Assembly: GCF_014529535.1 (NCBI RefSeq)
Contig: NW_023503555.1
Span: 6,076,001-6,140,000 of the forward strand
Length of the DNA: 64,000 nt
Source: Bradysia coprophila
Taxonomy: Eukaryota; Arthropoda; Insecta; Diptera; Sciaridae
Direction of reading: 5' to 3'
Position 1 is the first letter of the stretch; each line of letters starts with the position of its first letter. The position numbers and the translations under genes were made by a program. Shown here piece by piece: positions 60,456 to 64,000 of the stretch. The notes under the pieces are model-generated. The model saw only the letters and a list, made by a program, of their open reading frames with translations. It did not search any database and was not told where the DNA came from.

Positions 60456-62367
60456 ACACAAATGACTATTAAAAAGCATCCGTAAATTGTGTTTTTTCTT
60501 CTTCTCAATATTATTTGCAAAACTACGTCAGTAAAATTAAAATGCAATTGAAATAGTATGGTCTTTCGAATGAATTTTATTTCATAAAAGCGTTTCATTT
60601 TAACAATTTTGTTTTTCCTAATGTAAATATTTATTCATTCAAACTTACAGTCGAAAAAGCTTCATTTTCCATTTAGTGAAATCCAATGTTTTCATTTCCT
60701 TTAAAAACACACATTCCCTCAATTATGAGCAACACTTGTCGTTTTTTGTGAGATTCACAGATCTTAATTTTTGAGCAAGGACTTTGCCTTTTAACCTTTT
60801 TTCGATCTTACATAAATTAATATTTGATTGGTAATATGGACCAGGGCATATTATTGGTAAATTTATTTACTCATCTTATCGAAAATTTACTGAATTTATG
60901 TTTTGATGTATCTCAGTGAATGAATTTACCAATAACAGGCCACGACATGGACAAATTTTAAATCCACGTTGAGTTGATCCTAGAACTGTAATGCTGAATC
61001 TTTGATTTAGATAAATACTTGATTTTGCTTCATTTGTTAGTTCTTGCCTAAAATAAGGCTCGGAGTCAGGTCAAGTTAGCCACTGAGCCGGAATTATTTA
61101 ATTTTCACCTGACATGAATTGAGGTCAGGGAGTGACCTGGGAGTGATTTGGAAAGACCCATCTTGGATAGAACTTAGTGACATATTTTTGGCCGAGATGT
61201 CCTTCAAATCGATTTCTTATTTTTGTTCAAATTTAGAAGACGCCATGATTGATCGACATTTTTGTACATTTGCACAAAAATGAGCATTTATGGGCAGTAC
61301 CTGTTTTCAGGATTTTTTTCGAGAATTGTTATGACTTTCGGAATCGTCTGCTTCATGTTAAAAAACGATTTGAAGAATGTCTCGGTTATATAATGTCACT
61401 AAATACTGCGGGTCATTTTGTGTCGTTTTTTTTTTCGAAAATCAGTTTAAGATCAGGTATAGCCATTAGCAGGTCTGAAGTCCGGTACACTGTTATCGGC
61501 ACAATGTTTCTATTGCTAAGGGTCGAATGTTTTAATTCTGATCGACAAGTGTTTGACATTTGTTCGCTTTAATTTTTTTGCGGCTTTTTTTCTTCGCTAT
61601 TGAGCCATTTAAGAAGCGATCATTTAAACAACAATAAAATTCAAACTGAAAGGAGCTATTCACAAATTACGCATGCCCTAACGGGTTACGCTTAAAATAA
61701 TTTTAGAAATTTTCTTCATATTTGCGTACCCCCTGCGCAGATGGTTTAAAAATCGGAATATTTGGCATGCGTAAAATGTAAATGGGCGCTAAGGCGGGGA
61801 ATATTTTCTTGAAATTGATTCTTGAAAATTCTCGGAATTAAAAATTCCTGAACGGCCCTGCTCTGCATTACCCTCCTGGAAGCTTTAGTCAGACTAAGAA
61901 TTTATTGTTAAAAAATTAATTGCGATCAAAACGTCATTATCAAGTTGTTGTTCATAAAGTCTTACATTGTTAGCCTAATTCGTAAATTTAAATTTAATTT
62001 TCCCTTTTGTCAATTTTTAAGTTTTTTTTTTTCTTGTTCAAGGAAGACTTTTTAATAATTTTTTTTTTTTAAATCTTTGTTTTAATTTCTACTTAATCTT
62101 ATGTAGTGTGCCATTTCATTTCTTAAGAAAGCTGCTTTAAAAGCGTGGTACATTTTAATTGTTTAGCTTATTTTTTCAAAATAAGGACAATAGTGTGACA
62201 AAATTGATGCAAATTAAAAGTGAACAGTGAAAAGCAAAATGTTCACAGAAAAGGTTTGATTATTTATTTAAGTACAAGCATGTGTGAACGCTGGACCTTG
62301 TTTTTTGTAATTCGTCGAAGAAAAAGAAAATCTGAATTCGGCTGAGTTGATTAATTCACGGTGGGCT
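60456..62367. other. Intergenic stretch, no gene supported
   Basis: GCTCGGA..CAGGTCAAGTT at about 61067-61150 is another member of the 54060-54235 repeat family. Frames such as 61249-61572 show no domain. Sequence from 61900 to 62270 is T-rich. Confidence 0.4.
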
Positions 62368-62803
62368 GAACAAAACTTCGATACCACCTCTGATTTTTTT
62401 TTCATGTTCTTATTGAGGGACTCGACTACTATAAGGAACCTGCTTTTTTTCATGTTCTTATTGAGGGAGTCTAGTACTATAAGGAACCACATTCAGTTCG
62501 CGAATCCATCCAGCCGTTTCGGAGAACCGGCACTTATGGCTGTGCGGGACCGACGAGTCGATTTGAATACAGATTGTTATTGCAACGGATAGAGGGACTA
62601 ATTCTAAGCTAATTCGTATTGAAATGGCTTCCCTCGACAACCTGACCACGTAGCCACAGCCAGCTGTGTTGGTCCCGCACAACCATCTCCGAAACGGCAG
62701 GATGGATCCGCGAACAGAATGTGGTTCCTTCTAGTACTAGACTCCCTCAATAAGAACATGAAAAAAAGCAGAGGTGGTATCGCGACTCTATTTAAGTTTT
62801 GTT
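62368..62803. mobile_element. Foldback element with about 190-bp arms and a one-sided internal duplication
   Basis: The left arm (TTCGATACCACCTCTGATTT onward) and right arm (reverse GCGATACCACCTCTGCTTTT) pair through AAGGAACCACATTC, CCATCC(A/T)GCCGTTTCGGAGA and GTGCGGGACC. The left arm carries the TTTCATGTTCTTATTGAGGG..ACTATAAGGAACC block twice, the right arm once. No coding frame. Confidence 0.75.
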
Positions 62804-64000
62804 GAGTGCGTAAGTGGTCGACGAACTTTTATTTCTTTTCATTAATTTAAGGTTTAGCAATTTTTTGTAGAGCAAAAATTTATCTGAGTTTTTTGTTTTT
62901 GAACTGTCTAACATGCTCAAAGGAGTGCTGACCGAAGATTTGAATATTTTAAAACGTTTATACAACTTCTTTTGAGACATATAACACCGCCGTTGAAAAC
63001 CAAACAATATTTGGGTACAGGATTTTTTGTTATTCCAGAGCATAAGAATGCCCTTTTACCGCGTCACGTTCAATCGCGCCATTCTCATGTATGCAAGCTT
63101 TTCATTGATATTTCCAATGAATATTTAGACGACAGATTCTTTCAATAATGCAAGAGTTGGAAATAAGGTGTAGGCGAATAGTCAGACTCAGCACCTTCGG
63201 CAGCTTAAAGATTCTAGAAAAGTTCCATCGACGTTTTTTTTTGTGAGCCGACCGACGTTTGGAGACAAATAATGGTTAGTGCTGTTTTACTCAGTGTTCC
63301 TCTCAACATACCACTAATCATTCTTTCCCCTTAAACGTGTCTTAGGACACGAAGTTAGTTAGATCTACAAAGTTAGTTAAATTCTTGAAATAATTTCTAA
63401 TTCGAGAATTTTCAAGAATTAATTTATCGAAAATGGAAAGCCACCAAAAACTCAGGCGAAACATCCGCCAGAATTTGAATAATAAAACAATAGCCTTAAA
63501 ATCCATTTCCTTTAACAGCTTTGCAGTATTACCCCAACTGTAATAGTCGCTTTGACGGGATTTTAATTGCAATACGAATGAAGACGCATCGTGTGAAGAC
63601 ATATCATAACATGTTATATTGTCTTTAAGCAACACTTTGTTATTTGCTTAAAAATCTTTTACTTCATTAGGCTCAACGTTGCTATATTTTGAATGGAATT
63701 TTCATTTCCCTTTCGACCGTCATAAAATATTCAGTTTACTTCGCACAAAATTAAAAAGAATATTCCCTAGAAAAATCATTTGATTTGAGTAAGCTTTAGT
63801 CAACCCCATTTTGGACTAGTTTGTAGAAAACAATTTTTTTTTTAATTAAAGCGTGTGACGCGTGATGGAAAAAGTAATTGATTTTTGTGAGATGCGTTTG
63901 TGCAGTCTTCCAATTGTATGTTTGTTTTGACCATCAAACTTAACGTAATAATTTAACAACCAAATCTTAAACAATTTAAACTTATAACTAAACTAAAAAA
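62804..64000. other. Intergenic end of window
   Basis: No gene was recognised. The TCTTTTACTTCATTAGG repeat tip lies near 63655. Frames on the minus strand at 62792-63043 and 63342-63635 have no family signal. Confidence 0.4.

Overview
This 64 kb window is AT-rich, gene-poor animal nuclear DNA. Most introns are short (about 55-250 bp) with GT..AG ends, and the proteins are insect-like. The gene set (SLC22 transporter, GH31 glucosidase, METTL26, USP3, RN-tre) and the very heavy load of small inverted-repeat elements suggest a dipteran, perhaps a lower dipteran such as a fungus gnat or midge. The organism is an inference; no sequence here names it.

Layout. 0-8.7 kb: no gene found. It holds a 2.3 kb foldback element with 228 bp arms and a 1.4 kb minisatellite inside, plus smaller inverted-repeat elements. 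8.7-10.6 kb (+): complete five-exon SLC22/organic-cation-transporter-like gene. 10.6-25.3 kb: repeat-rich, with several MITEs, foldback elements, a tRNA-derived segment, microsatellites and minisatellites. 25.4-28.0 kb (+): complete seven-exon GH31 glycosidase of the MYORG/tobi type with a signal peptide and a GPI-anchor-like tail. 28-35 kb: a 936 bp near-palindromic element (second copy of one at 16.7 kb), a Cys-rich ORF of unknown function, and a repeat-ended element holding a 5S rRNA-like piece. 35.1-35.8 kb (+): single-exon METTL26-family methyltransferase. 37.4-40.9 kb (-): complete six-exon USP3 deubiquitinase; its first exon, at 40.82-40.94 kb, is separated by a 1.56 kb intron. 41-46 kb: MITE, a 19-bp minisatellite and a decayed non-LTR retrotransposon. 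46.6-54.4 kb (+): RN-tre (USP6NL) RabGAP with two apparently alternative 3' exon sets. 56.5-56.9 kb (-): small two-exon gene for a secreted 12-cysteine protein with a recognisable TATA/Inr promoter. 57-64 kb: many small MITEs, no gene recognised.

The genes are unrelated single-copy loci, not an operon or functional cluster. USP3 (histone H2A/H2B deubiquitination), RN-tre (Rab GTPase inactivation), METTL26, the GH31 enzyme and the transporter act in separate processes. What is most unusual is the number of foldback elements and iterated repeats, the alternative RN-tre ends, and two small Cys-rich genes I could not assign. All exon structures were read by eye from splice signals, reading phase and family similarity. 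They have not been checked against transcripts.
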